Positions 19,559-27,454 of a DNA stretch of 64,000 nt are shown one piece after another (within the stretch, counting starts at the first letter, position 1; every line of letters begins with the position of its first letter). The stretch is from the NCBI GenBank assembly GCA_001899685.1, contig MKWG01000043.1, forward strand, positions 391,942-455,941. Direction: 5' to 3'. A program made the translations under genes and the position numbers. This DNA is from Sphingobacteriales bacterium 44-15 (GTDB lineage: Bacteria > Bacteroidota > Bacteroidia > Chitinophagales > Chitinophagaceae). Under the pieces are notes generated by a model, which was given only the letters and a program-made list of their open reading frames with translations, did not search any database and was not told the DNA's origin.

Positions 19559-19936
19559 CTATGCAGCAATAGTGGGCGGATGGAACACGGAAGAAGGCTG
19601 ATCAACCGGACCGCCTGTATCGGATGGTATACGGTAGTAAGTATCTTTAATTATTTGCAGTGAGAACGGCTGCACAAAGAAAGATTTTGAGGAGAGCACT
19701 TCTATTTTACCGGCATATTTCATTTCAGGCGCCTGGCCATTCTCCTTTTTTTCCTGCGCTTCTATTTTTTTCATCAGCAGGCATTTACCATCGCAGTGCA
19801 TCTCCGGCCGGTACCTGTTAATACATTGCTTCATATATTCCTTTTGTTGTACCAGATAACCGATACAATACCAGCCCTGGTTAAAGGTCTGTCCCAAAAA
19901 AGCAAGTAGTAATATTGAAGCAAGGATCTTTTTCAC
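19559..19936 (-). CDS. small exported Cys-rich protein linked to the TonB/PepSY operon
   Basis: I chose the GTG at 19936 (125 residues, VKKILASILLLAFLGQ), because an ATG seven codons upstream overlaps a TACTTTTG promoter box. After the signal segment come GWYCIGYLVQQKEY, KQCINRYRPEMHCDGKCLLMKKIE and a Pro-rich tail. The paired cysteines in HCDGKC suggest metal binding or a disulfide. I recall similar CNGKC-type proteins next to Bacteroidota receptors, without a known function. It is the first gene of the receptor operon, 101 bp before the receptor start. Confidence 0.75.
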   Translation of the reverse strand: MKKILASILLLAFLGQTFNQGWYCIGYLVQQKEYMKQCINRYRPEMHCDGKCLLMKKIEAQEKKENGQAPEMKYAGKIEVLSSKSFFVQPFSLQIIKDTYYRIPSDTGGPVDQPSSVFHPPTIAA

Positions 19937-19943
19937 CGTATTG

Positions 19944-19951
19944 CAAAAGTA
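19944..19951 (-). promoter_or_regulatory. -7 box TACTTTTG for the Cys-rich/TonB operon
   Basis: Read on the minus strand, TACTTTTG matches the Bacteroidota -7 consensus TAnnTTTG. It ends 7 nt before the GTG start at 19936, implying an almost leaderless transcript. No clear TTTG is seen 19 nt upstream, so the match is partial. Confidence 0.45.
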
Positions 19952-19998
19952 GAGCATTTTTATTATTCATATAAATCTTCGTGTAAGTATCGGAAATA

Positions 19999-20029
19999 TT
20001 TGGAAATTCAAAAATCAGTTATATATTTG
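19999..20029 (+). promoter_or_regulatory. Bacteroidota promoter of the ABC/GntR operon
   Basis: TTTG (19999-20002), exactly 19 nt, then TATATTTG (20022-20029) is a full match to the known TTTG-N19-TAnnTTTG promoter of Bacteroidota sigma ABfr. It lies 37 nt upstream of the ABC ATPase start and directly abuts the inverted repeat at 20031. Confidence 0.88.
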
Positions 20030-20030
20030 T

Positions 20031-20054
20031 AGTGTACTAATACAATAGTACACT
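20031..20054. promoter_or_regulatory. YtrA-type GntR operator, perfect inverted repeat
   Basis: AGTGTACTA, six bases, TAGTACACT: a perfect 9-bp dyad starting one base after the -7 box, so a bound repressor would cover the transcription start. Spacing and half-site resemble operators of the short YtrA subfamily of GntR regulators, and such a regulator is the third gene of this operon, which predicts autoregulation. Confidence 0.88.
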
Positions 20055-20066
20055 AAATCACTAAAT

Positions 20067-20897
20067 ATGATTTCGATAAAAGATCTTCAATTTGCTTACA
20101 AGCGTAAAAAAATTTTTACCGGCTTAAGCTTAGAGCTGCAACCTGGTTATATATACGGGTTGTTAGGCAGAAACGGCACGGGTAAGTCAACACTTCTCAG
20201 GAATATTTCCGGGCACCTGTTCCCGGATAGCGGCAGCATTACCGTTTCCGGAGAGATCCCCGGTAACCGTCGTCCCTCTTTTTTGCAGGAAGTATTCCTG
20301 GTAGCAGAAGAGTTTTACCTGCCCAATATTTCTGTAGATAATCTGGTTAAACATAATGCCCCGTTCTACCCCAAATTCAGCCATGAGCAGTTCAGGAAAT
20401 ATATCGGAGAGTTTGATATTCCATCTGACAATACCATACAGGATATGAGCTACGGGCAAAAGAAAAAAGTATTGATCAGCTTCGGGCTTGCATGCAATAC
20501 CTCTCTCCTGCTGATGGATGAGCCCACCAACGGGCTTGACATCATGAGCAAAAGCCAGTTCCGGAGAGTGATTGCCGGATCGCTCAATGAAAATAAGTGC
20601 ATTGTTATCAGCACACACCAGGTAAAAGACCTGGAAAACCTGATTGATCGCATTACCATTATTGATGAAGGCAAAATACTGTTCGATCAGACCATTGCGC
20701 AAATCACCCAGAGACTTCAGTTTAAAATTTCCTTCGACCAGCATGAAATCCAGGAAGCATTATATAGTGAAAGCTCACTGAAAGGCCACACTATTATTAC
20801 CCGTAATACCGATGGAGAAGAAACCAGGCTTGACCTGGAAATGCTATACAAAGGAATTATTACAAACAGGGCAAACATTCAATCAGCTTTTAACTAA
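20067..20897 (+). CDS. ABC transporter ATP-binding protein (YtrB-like)
   Basis: This 276-residue ATPase has Walker A GRNGTGKST (34-42), signature MSYGQKKK, Walker B LLLMDEPTNGLD and switch His in VISTHQVKDLE. The C-terminal 60 residues are an accessory tail. It should power the membrane subunit encoded 10 bp downstream. In Firmicutes, YtrA-controlled ABC systems respond to cell-wall-active antibiotics. Here the operator and the GntR gene suggest the same class of stress-responsive exporter, but the substrate is unknown. Confidence 0.94.
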   Translation: MISIKDLQFAYKRKKIFTGLSLELQPGYIYGLLGRNGTGKSTLLRNISGHLFPDSGSITVSGEIPGNRRPSFLQEVFLVAEEFYLPNISVDNLVKHNAPFYPKFSHEQFRKYIGEFDIPSDNTIQDMSYGQKKKVLISFGLACNTSLLLMDEPTNGLDIMSKSQFRRVIAGSLNENKCIVISTHQVKDLENLIDRITIIDEGKILFDQTIAQITQRLQFKISFDQHEIQEALYSESSLKGHTIITRNTDGEETRLDLEMLYKGIITNRANIQSAFN

Positions 20898-20907
20898 AGA
20901 ATTTCTT

Positions 20908-21705
20908 ATGAATAATACATTCAGCTTTTCGCGACTTGGGCTGCTCATAAAAAAACAATGGTTCGATAACAGCAGGCTATATATCTTATCAGCGCTGGCG
21001 CTCATCGGTTTGCTTACTCTCATCTTTACCATATGGTGGCTTGCCAATAGATACGACTACCGATTTAGCGAAGCATCTACCAATATTATTTTTCTCATAG
21101 TATTATTTGTATCGGGATTGGTGTTTGCAAGTACCACATTTGGTATGCTGGGCGATAAAGCTAAAGGCATTTACTGGCTTAATGTTCCGGCAACCGCATT
21201 GGAAAAACTGGTTTGCGGATTTTTCTATTCCTGCTTTGTTTTCATGATCTTGTATATAACAAGCTTCTGGCTTATAAAGCATATCACCTTCTTTTTAATT
21301 GAACTGAATCCCAAAAACGAGTTAATAAGAACAACCCACAATGACATTTTTGAAAGGGTGGTAAAGCCTAATCTTCTCTATACCTTCTTCGCACTACAGG
21401 CTTTGTTTATGCTGGGATCGGTTTATTTTGAAAAATTCTCTTTTATTAAAACCATACTTATTATACTATTTATCAGCTTCCTGTTCGTAATGTTTTGTAT
21501 GTTTTTAGGAAATAACCTTTTACCACCCAATTTTGGCGTAAAAGGGTTTTCAGAATTCCGGGTATATGATGATAATTATCAGGGGACCAAAATATATCAC
21601 CTGGCAAGCTGGATAGGCGATCTGATAGAATCACTGGCCAAATTCATTTGGGTTCCTGTGTTTTTAACAGTCGCTTATTTCAGGCTGAAAGAAAAAGAGA
21701 TTTAG
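20908..21705 (+). CDS. ABC transporter membrane subunit
   Basis: The start is the ATG at 20908 (MNNTFSFSRLGLLIKKQW), 10 bp after the ATPase; the longer open frame overlaps it. The 265 residues contain about six membrane spans (near 22-45, 58-78, 103-125, 160-180, 190-212, 240-258). No recognised ligand motif is present. Gene order and size fit an ABC-2-like permease partner of the upstream ATPase. Confidence 0.85.
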   Translation: MNNTFSFSRLGLLIKKQWFDNSRLYILSALALIGLLTLIFTIWWLANRYDYRFSEASTNIIFLIVLFVSGLVFASTTFGMLGDKAKGIYWLNVPATALEKLVCGFFYSCFVFMILYITSFWLIKHITFFLIELNPKNELIRTTHNDIFERVVKPNLLYTFFALQALFMLGSVYFEKFSFIKTILIILFISFLFVMFCMFLGNNLLPPNFGVKGFSEFRVYDDNYQGTKIYHLASWIGDLIESLAKFIWVPVFLTVAYFRLKEKEI

Positions 21706-21729
21706 TGTAACACACAAACTTTTTACATT

Positions 21730-22101
21730 ATGCAGTTTAAAGATAATCAATCTATATATCTCCAGATCGCAGACTATCTCTGCGAGAAGATACTGCTGAA
21801 AGAATGGAAATCAGAAGATCGCATTCCATCAGTAAGAGAGCTGGCAATATCGCTGGAGGTAAATCCTAATACTGTAATGCGCACCTTTGATTTTCTACAA
21901 CAGCAGGAAATCATTTATAACCAGCGCGGCATCGGGTACTTTGTTGCGCCAAAAGCATATGCCAATGCGCTTAACTATCGTAAAGAAGAATTCCTCCAAA
22001 AAGATTTACCCGGCGTATTCAGAAATATGTACCTGCTTGGAATGAATATGGAAGAATTAAAACTTCGTTTTGAAAAGTTCGTTAAACAAAATTTTTCGTA
22101 G
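21730..22101 (+). CDS. GntR family regulator, YtrA subfamily
   Basis: This 123-residue protein is a winged helix-turn-helix (about 5-75: SIYLQIADYLCEKILLKEW, RIPSVRELAISLEVNPNTVMRTFDFLQQQEII) followed by a short helical tail, the minimal layout of YtrA-type regulators. It lies third in the operon it should repress through the dyad at 20031-20054. Placing the regulator downstream of the transporter genes makes induction self-limiting. Confidence 0.93.
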   Translation: MQFKDNQSIYLQIADYLCEKILLKEWKSEDRIPSVRELAISLEVNPNTVMRTFDFLQQQEIIYNQRGIGYFVAPKAYANALNYRKEEFLQKDLPGVFRNMYLLGMNMEELKLRFEKFVKQNFS

Positions 22102-22117
22102 CATCAATAACAGCATT

Positions 22118-22798
22118 ATGAAAACAAGCAATAAAATATTACTCGCCTTATTTCTTTTGCCTTTTATTACGGTTCTTTTTATTATGCTCACCTTACATGC
22201 CAAAATAAAAAACGGCGACTATATTACAGACCAGCAGCTTGAAGAAAAGAACAACAACCGGTATACTGTACAGCCTTTTACCGAAATATACCTGCAAAAC
22301 TTCCGCTACGGCAATGTAACCATTACTAAAGCTGACAGCTTCTCGATTAAATATAGCAAAGAAATAAAGGATAATATTGAATACAGGCTGAATGGCAACA
22401 GGCTATTTGTAAAATCGCTTGGCAACAATTATTATAACAGGGTGGTGATCTATTGCCCTTCCTTTAATAGTATTGAAGCAGATTCATCCGCTGTATCTGT
22501 AGATTCCATGTCACTGTACAATTGCCGGATTGCTGTCGGGGCATCCTCAAGCCTGTCATTTGGCGCACAGGCAGATACATTAAGCCTCAACCTGAAAGAT
22601 CACAGCGATCTGTCGTTTACATCCACCGCTAAAGTAAATGTGCTCGGGCTGGCAATGGGAAATCATGCTACGCTCAATCAAACTGAAGGTACCATAAAAA
22701 ACAGAGGAGAAATGCTCCTTGCCGACAGCGCCACATTAAATATAGATGGCAGAACGATGCAAAAATTCATAAACTCTCCTCAGGCTGTCCAACCATAA
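22118..22798 (+). CDS. membrane-anchored GIN/DUF2807-like beta-helix protein
   Basis: The ATG at 22118 (MKTSNKILLALFLLP), 16 bp after the GntR gene, gives 226 residues: one N-terminal hydrophobic segment (about 7-27), then repeating short strands such as IEADSSAVSVDSMSLYNCRIAVGASSSLSFGAQADTLSL, typical of the GIN domain (DUF2807) fold. It was probably carried with the ABC system for envelope stress. It has no catalytic residues that I recognise, and the role is inferred from position. Confidence 0.78.
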   Translation: MKTSNKILLALFLLPFITVLFIMLTLHAKIKNGDYITDQQLEEKNNNRYTVQPFTEIYLQNFRYGNVTITKADSFSIKYSKEIKDNIEYRLNGNRLFVKSLGNNYYNRVVIYCPSFNSIEADSSAVSVDSMSLYNCRIAVGASSSLSFGAQADTLSLNLKDHSDLSFTSTAKVNVLGLAMGNHATLNQTEGTIKNRGEMLLADSATLNIDGRTMQKFINSPQAVQP

Positions 22799-22822
22799 TA
22801 ATTCAGTTCAAATTTTATTACA

Positions 22823-23008
22823 ATGAAAAACAGAACTCCTTCTGCCATAATGCTGATCGTACTGATCATCTTTGTCATCATGCTTCATCATCAATTACAT
22901 TCAGAGCCCACGCTTCAGGGTGAGGAGCATACATTTAATCACACAAATACATTAAAACCACGGGCGACAGAATATTTACCGGTTTCTTTGCTCCGGCTTG
23001 CAGAATAA
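22823..23008 (+). CDS. small single-span membrane protein
   Basis: This 61-residue frame starts 24 bp after the GIN-domain gene with ATGAAAAAC and has one membrane span (about 9-22, IMLIVLIIFVIMLH) and a polar C-terminal half. It has no family I recognise. Position and spacing make it the probable last gene of the ABC/GntR operon. The chance of a spurious frame is modest. Confidence 0.6.
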   Translation: MKNRTPSAIMLIVLIIFVIMLHHQLHSEPTLQGEEHTFNHTNTLKPRATEYLPVSLLRLAE

Positions 23009-23085
23009 AAAGAGGAGCCTTACCATATCAAAATGGTGCAAAAATTTGAACTGCGCCCTTCTCTCTATCAGATTGAACTATCGCT

Positions 23086-23093
23086 TAAATTTG
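23086..23093 (+). promoter_or_regulatory. -7 box TAAATTTG for rarA
   Basis: TAAATTTG matches TAnnTTTG and ends 7 nt before the rarA ATG, which implies a leader of only a few bases. No TTTG at 19-21 nt upstream is seen, so only the -7 half is supported. Confidence 0.45.
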
Positions 23094-23100
23094 CCGGACT

Positions 23101-24363
23101 ATGGCAATTCCATTAGCAGAGCGATTAAGACCGGCTTCGCTGGACGAACTGACCGGGCAGGAGCACCTCACGGGAAAAGGAAGCGTGTTGCGAAAAGCAA
23201 TAGAGCAGGGGAAAATCCCTTCCATGATCTTGTGGGGACCTCCGGGTGTTGGCAAAACAACTATTGCCAATATTATTGCCCATACATTAAATATTCCATT
23301 CTACACCCTCAGCGCCATCAGCGCAGGCGTAAAGGAAGTAAGGGAAGTTATAGAAAAAGCAAAGCTTCAGCCGGAAAGTATTTTATTCATTGATGAGATC
23401 CATCGCTTCAACAAAGGGCAGCAGGATGCATTGCTGGGAGCAGTGGAAAAGGGTACTATTACACTTATAGGCGCCACTACCGAAAACCCGTCTTTCGAGG
23501 TCAATGCTGCCCTGTTAAGCCGTTGCCTGGTATATGTATTAAAGCCGCTTGATGAAGAAGCGCTTAACGGGCTGCTGCAGTTTGCCATACAGCATGATGA
23601 GGTATTAAGCAAAAGAAATATTGTGCTGAAGGAAACAGCCGCCCTGATCAATATCTCCGGTGGAGATGCCAGGAAATTGCTGAACCTGCTGGAGATCGTG
23701 GCAGATGCCATACCCGATAGAGAAGAGGCAGTCATCACCGACGATGTGGTGATGGATATTGCGCAAAAGCGGATTGCGCTTTACGACAAAAGCGGGGAGC
23801 AGCATTATGATATCATATCTGCATTCATAAAATCAATTCGCGGCAGCGATCCCAATGCCGCCGTATACTGGCTGGCGCGAATGATTGAAGGCGGCGAAGA
23901 TGTAAAATTTATTGCAAGAAGGCTGGTGATATTAGCAAGTGAAGATATTGGTAACGCTAATGCCAATGCTCTTTTATTAGCCAATGCCACTTTTGAAGCA
24001 GTAAATAAAATAGGTTATCCCGAAGCAAGGATCATATTAGCGCAATGTGCCACGTATCTCGCATCATCTCCCAAAAGCAATGCTTCTTATATGGCTATCA
24101 GTAACGCGCTTGCGGCCGTAAAAGCGCACGGCGATCTGCCTGTGCCGCTTCACATAAGGAACGCACCCACCCGCCTGATGAAAAATCTTGACTATGGAAA
24201 AGGCTATCAGTATTCGCATGACTTCAATAATAACTTTTCACCGCAGGAATACCTGCCCGACGCCATAAAGGGAACAACGTTTTACGAACCCGGGAAAAAT
24301 GCGAGAGAAGAGGAATTGAGGAAATGGCTGAAAGCCCTGTGGCGAGATAAATACGGGTATTGA
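23101..24363 (+). CDS. rarA: replication-associated recombination ATPase RarA/MgsA
   Basis: This 420-residue AAA+ clamp-loader-like protein begins MAIPLAERLRPASLDELTGQ. It has Walker A GPPGVGKT (46-53), Walker B LFIDEIHRFNKGQQD, sensor 1 GATTENPSFEVN and an arginine finger in LLSRCLVY. The C-terminal MgsA/tetramerisation part includes FIKSIRGSDPNAAVYWLARMI and SHDFNNNFSPQEYLPD. It acts at stalled replication forks. Full length and typical. A heptamer hairpin follows the stop. Confidence 0.96.
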   Translation: MAIPLAERLRPASLDELTGQEHLTGKGSVLRKAIEQGKIPSMILWGPPGVGKTTIANIIAHTLNIPFYTLSAISAGVKEVREVIEKAKLQPESILFIDEIHRFNKGQQDALLGAVEKGTITLIGATTENPSFEVNAALLSRCLVYVLKPLDEEALNGLLQFAIQHDEVLSKRNIVLKETAALINISGGDARKLLNLLEIVADAIPDREEAVITDDVVMDIAQKRIALYDKSGEQHYDIISAFIKSIRGSDPNAAVYWLARMIEGGEDVKFIARRLVILASEDIGNANANALLLANATFEAVNKIGYPEARIILAQCATYLASSPKSNASYMAISNALAAVKAHGDLPVPLHIRNAPTRLMKNLDYGKGYQYSHDFNNNFSPQEYLPDAIKGTTFYEPGKNAREEELRKWLKALWRDKYGY

Positions 24364-24370
24364 TGAAAAA

Positions 24371-24447
24371 GTGGTAAGACATACGTGGTAAGTGATAAGA
24401 CTGACCCCCTCTTACTTCTTACCACTTACCACTTACTACTTACCACT
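24371..24447. repeat. heptamer-built hairpin after rarA (unit GGTAAGT)
   Basis: The left arm contains GGTAAGA, CATACGT, GGTAAGT, GATAAGA. The right arm, read in reverse complement, is GGTAAGT, AGTAAGT, GGTAAGT, GGTAAGA, AGTAAG. The two arms pair over most of their length. It starts 8 nt after the rarA stop and could terminate transcription. The same architecture with other heptamers occurs at 47026 and 50366. Confidence 0.8.
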
Positions 24448-24471
24448 CATAAATTATCATACATCAACTAT

Positions 24472-24918
24472 ATGTCATTACGCTGGACACTTATACCTTT
24501 TAATGAACTTACCATAGATCAATTGTATAAAATACTGCAATTACGCATTGCTGTTTTTGTAGTGGAGCAACATTGTATTTTTCAGGATGCAGATGATAAG
24601 GACCGTGAGGCCTGGCATCTGTGCGGATGGGATGGCGACAACCTTGTAGCCTATACACGCATCCTGCCTCCGGGAGTATCTTATACGGAAGCTTCAATAG
24701 GAAGAGTGCTGACTGCCGGGAGCGTAAGAGGTAAACATACCGGAAAAGAATTGATGCAACGATCCATTGAAGCAGCATATCAGTTATTTGGAAAAACACC
24801 GATACAGATCGGCGCACAGCTTTACCTCCGGAAATTTTATGAAGGCTTTGGTTTCAAAAAGAACAGCGACGTATATTTTGAAGATGATATTCCCCATATC
24901 AAAATGATCCTGTTGTAA
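24472..24918 (+). CDS. GNAT N-acetyltransferase, ElaA family
   Basis: The start is the ATG at 24472, giving 148 residues. Upstream codons in the open frame come from the heptamer hairpin. The ElaA pattern is clear: LYKILQLRIAVFVVEQHCIFQDADDKD at about 20-46, then VAYTRILPPG, IGRVLTAGSVRGKHTGKELM (acetyl-CoA loop) and LRKFYEGFGFKKNSDVYFEDDIPHIKM at the end. The natural acceptor of ElaA is not well established. Confidence 0.93.
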   Translation: MSLRWTLIPFNELTIDQLYKILQLRIAVFVVEQHCIFQDADDKDREAWHLCGWDGDNLVAYTRILPPGVSYTEASIGRVLTAGSVRGKHTGKELMQRSIEAAYQLFGKTPIQIGAQLYLRKFYEGFGFKKNSDVYFEDDIPHIKMILL

Positions 24919-25048
24919 TTTTTATCATTTATCAATGCCGTTTCCCGTTTACAGCAAGGCAAATCCTTGATGGTTGATAATATTTTGCATTATCCTCCGT
25001 TAATTGTGGAGTCCAATACTTTTTGAAAGCATAAAAAAATCCGGTCTC

Positions 25049-26029
25049 ATGAATAAAAGTATACCTATCCAACTTGTGCGCTGTTGCATAATAACCGTAG
25101 CCGGTTTATTATCCCTGCAATCATCTTACAGTCAATATAACTTTTTTGGTAAGCCTGTGTACGAAATCGGCATAAGCGCAGGGCCGGCAAACCTGCTGGG
25201 AGACCTTGGCGGTAATGCGGGTGTAGGCACAACTTTTATAAAAGACAATAATTTTCAAATGACCAAGCTCATGAAAGGAGTCAACATCACCGTTCGTCCC
25301 AGTGAGTTTATAGGGTTTACGTTGTCAGCCGGTTTCGTTACGCTCGAAGGCGCTGACAGCATTATAAAAAATAAAGGAGGTGCTGAAGTTGCGAGAAAGA
25401 ACAGGAACCTTTCCGTGAGCACTCCTATAAAAGAAGCTACTCTAACAGCAGAAATATATCCCTCTGTTCTGTTCGAAGATGATGACAAGGACCTCTGGCA
25501 TAAATTCCGCCCATACGGCGTGATAGGCATAGGTGTTTTTCATTACAACCCACGCGGGGAATATACCGCTCCTGACGGTTCTACAATGATGGTAGACCTA
25601 CAGCCCCTGAGAACTGAAGGACAGGGAATGCCGCAATATCCCGGCAGTAAACCATACAGCCTCACCCAAATCAATATTCCATACGGGGTAGGTATCAGGT
25701 ATTATTTTTCAGATGTGGTAAGCGCTTCATTTGAGCTGGTGAACCGGAAAACATTTACCGACTATATTGATGATATCAGTAAGAACTATATACCCGACGC
25801 AGATTTTGACAATTATTTTGGCGCAGGATCCACTACAGCCGCCATTGCGAAACAAATGGCCAACAAGGCTCAGCAGGTGAGCCCGGGCGTGAGGATACCA
25901 TATTATAATGCAGGTAATAAAAGAGGTACAGGTACAAGGAACGACTCTTATTACTCAGGTATCATTAAGTTAAGTATTCGCCTGGGAAGAGGTCATTCCG
26001 GGGAAATTGCATGTCCTATGAGATTCTAA
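25049..26029 (+). CDS. outer-membrane beta-barrel protein, DUF6089-like
   Basis: The ATG at 25049 (MNKSIPIQLVRCCIITVAGLL) gives 326 residues with a signal peptide ending near SYSQ (about 28). The body is beta-rich with YEIGISAGPANLLGDLGGN, a pattern of the Bacteroidota DUF6089 barrel family, and ends GIIKLSIRLGRG. No enzyme motif is seen. It is probably a structural outer-membrane protein. The gene is followed by a 32-codon membrane-protein gene. Confidence 0.85.
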   Translation: MNKSIPIQLVRCCIITVAGLLSLQSSYSQYNFFGKPVYEIGISAGPANLLGDLGGNAGVGTTFIKDNNFQMTKLMKGVNITVRPSEFIGFTLSAGFVTLEGADSIIKNKGGAEVARKNRNLSVSTPIKEATLTAEIYPSVLFEDDDKDLWHKFRPYGVIGIGVFHYNPRGEYTAPDGSTMMVDLQPLRTEGQGMPQYPGSKPYSLTQINIPYGVGIRYYFSDVVSASFELVNRKTFTDYIDDISKNYIPDADFDNYFGAGSTTAAIAKQMANKAQQVSPGVRIPYYNAGNKRGTGTRNDSYYSGIIKLSIRLGRGHSGEIACPMRF

Positions 26030-26080
26030 CATTCATGGGCACACTTATATAACTTTTGCGACACTTAAAATACAATCCAT

Positions 26081-26179
26081 ATGAAAACTCTCAGAAAAAA
26101 CCTTACTTCTCATATCGTTGCCGTCAGGATCATCATCCTTGCCATATTAGTTGTTTATACCCTGATCGCCAACGCATAG
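26081..26179 (+). CDS. 32-residue single-span membrane peptide
   Basis: ATGAAAACTCTC at 26081 opens a 32-codon frame ending TAG at 26179. It has a basic N-terminus (MKTLRKN), one hydrophobic span (IIILAILVVYTLIAN) and almost no tail. It is followed 32 nt later by a clean hairpin-plus-T-run terminator, which supports a real transcription unit. I do not recognise the family. Confidence 0.55.
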   Translation: MKTLRKNLTSHIVAVRIIILAILVVYTLIANA

Positions 26180-26211
26180 GAAACACAATATTATATACCC
26201 TTATCTATTAC

Positions 26212-26240
26212 AGAGACTGCTATTGCTGCAGTCTCTTTTT
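26212..26240 (+). terminator. Rho-independent terminator
   Basis: AGAGACTGC, a 7-nt loop, GCAGTCTCT and then TTTT: a perfect 9-bp stem with a T-run in the plus direction. It closes the transcript carrying the barrel and 32-residue genes. Confidence 0.88.
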
Positions 26241-26255
26241 ATTTAAACTGTTCCA

Positions 26256-27353
26256 TCAGTCTATCTGAAAATCAAACTGGTCATAAACTTCTGTTCTCCA
26301 TGCCAGCTCCTGCGTGGAAGGAGATATGGCAAATAAAGGCGAAAAGGTTTTTACTTTTACGGTCTTATCATCCGGCTGAAATTCCAGTATCCTGAGCCAT
26401 CCGTCTCCCCCATTCCCATTCCATCCGCCGCCCATAGCCTGGGCATTGAATACCATCTGGCTTACTTTTTTCCCGGCTGCATTTTTATCCTGCCTGAACC
26501 CGACATGTTCTCTTGCATTATCAGGAGCGCCGATATGACCCGAAAATACCATTTGTATATTTGGAGAAGGCTGGATAAGCTTACGCCAGATATCTTCCCC
26601 GTAATTACCATCAGTCACAGGGTAATTCTCCTTTGCTATCCGTTCATTCTTTGCATTCAGGTAAGCATGCGTAAGAACAATGCCGGTATGATCTTTATAC
26701 TTTTCTCTGCCAGCCATCCTCTTAGCCCATCTCAAAACAGTATCGCGTGGTGCAAACTCAAGATTGAACAGCAAAAATTTCCTGCCCCGGGGTGAACTAA
26801 ATTCAAAAGCAGCATTTTCCATCGTGGGAATACCTTCTGCATTCAACGAAGCTTCCCGTAACAGCTCCTGGGTTTTAAAATTTTTATCTACCGGGAAATA
26901 TTTATTGTAGTTAGAATGCCGGATCGAAATATTCCTGTATCCATAATCATGATTTCCTGTGGTAAGGATATACGGTATGCGCCCGTCAAGACAATTGAAT
27001 GCATGCGACACAGCCTCCCATTGCGATTTGCTGGGCTGGTCGCCGTCAATGCCGTCGGGATCTATCATATTATTTTGATTGACAAGATCGCCGGTACATA
27101 TCACCAGCCTGATATGCAGTCGCTCAATATTATCCTTTATCCACGCTGTCATCAGTTCAAAAATGGGCTGATTGCGGGCAAATTTCCCATAGCTCTGAGG
27201 ATCGGGGAGCATAACAACAGTCCATGCATTGGGATCTGAAAGTGCCGGCGGCTGATATTTTTTTTGCTGCGCAAATGCCAGAGAAACAAAGACAATCGCA
27301 GTCAGTAAGCTATATGCCAGGCTTTTGAAGATACGATGCATAAATAAAATCAT
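26256..27353 (-). CDS. secreted metallophosphoesterase
   Basis: The ATG at 27353 gives 365 residues; a second ATG at 27341 is equally good for the signal peptide (FKSLAYSLLTAIVFVSLAFAQ). The calcineurin-like metal site is visible: MLPDPQSYG, ICTGDLVNQNN, LTTGNHDYG, LTHAYLNAK and VFSGHIGAPDN. It cleaves a phosphate ester or nucleotide in the periplasm or outside; the substrate is not predictable. A TATATTTG promoter box ends 12 nt before the 27353 start. Upstream codons of the longer frame overlap that box, so they were excluded. Confidence 0.9.
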   Translation of the reverse strand: MILFMHRIFKSLAYSLLTAIVFVSLAFAQQKKYQPPALSDPNAWTVVMLPDPQSYGKFARNQPIFELMTAWIKDNIERLHIRLVICTGDLVNQNNMIDPDGIDGDQPSKSQWEAVSHAFNCLDGRIPYILTTGNHDYGYRNISIRHSNYNKYFPVDKNFKTQELLREASLNAEGIPTMENAAFEFSSPRGRKFLLFNLEFAPRDTVLRWAKRMAGREKYKDHTGIVLTHAYLNAKNERIAKENYPVTDGNYGEDIWRKLIQPSPNIQMVFSGHIGAPDNAREHVGFRQDKNAAGKKVSQMVFNAQAMGGGWNGNGGDGWLRILEFQPDDKTVKVKTFSPLFAISPSTQELAWRTEVYDQFDFQID

Positions 27354-27365
27354 TTTTGGTTCAAA

Positions 27366-27373
27366 CAAATATA
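27366..27373 (-). promoter_or_regulatory. -7 box TATATTTG for the metallophosphoesterase
   Basis: On the minus strand TATATTTG matches TAnnTTTG exactly and ends 12 nt before the ATG at 27353. The -33 element is not a clear TTTG. It overlaps codons of the longer open frame, which argues for the shorter start. Confidence 0.5.
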
Positions 27374-27454
27374 CTATACCCGGGATCACAATTTTCAAGG
27401 TAATGATTTTTAAAACAGCACCCGCAATAGCCGAAGTTCTGTAACTTTAAGCAA

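Noticed and set aside
20187-20744. 185-codon open frame antisense to the ABC ATPase
   Set aside because: It mirrors a well-supported coding sequence and shows no recognisable protein features.
24371-24447. possible CRISPR array
   Set aside because: The units are 7 nt with no spacers and fold into one hairpin; no cas genes are present.
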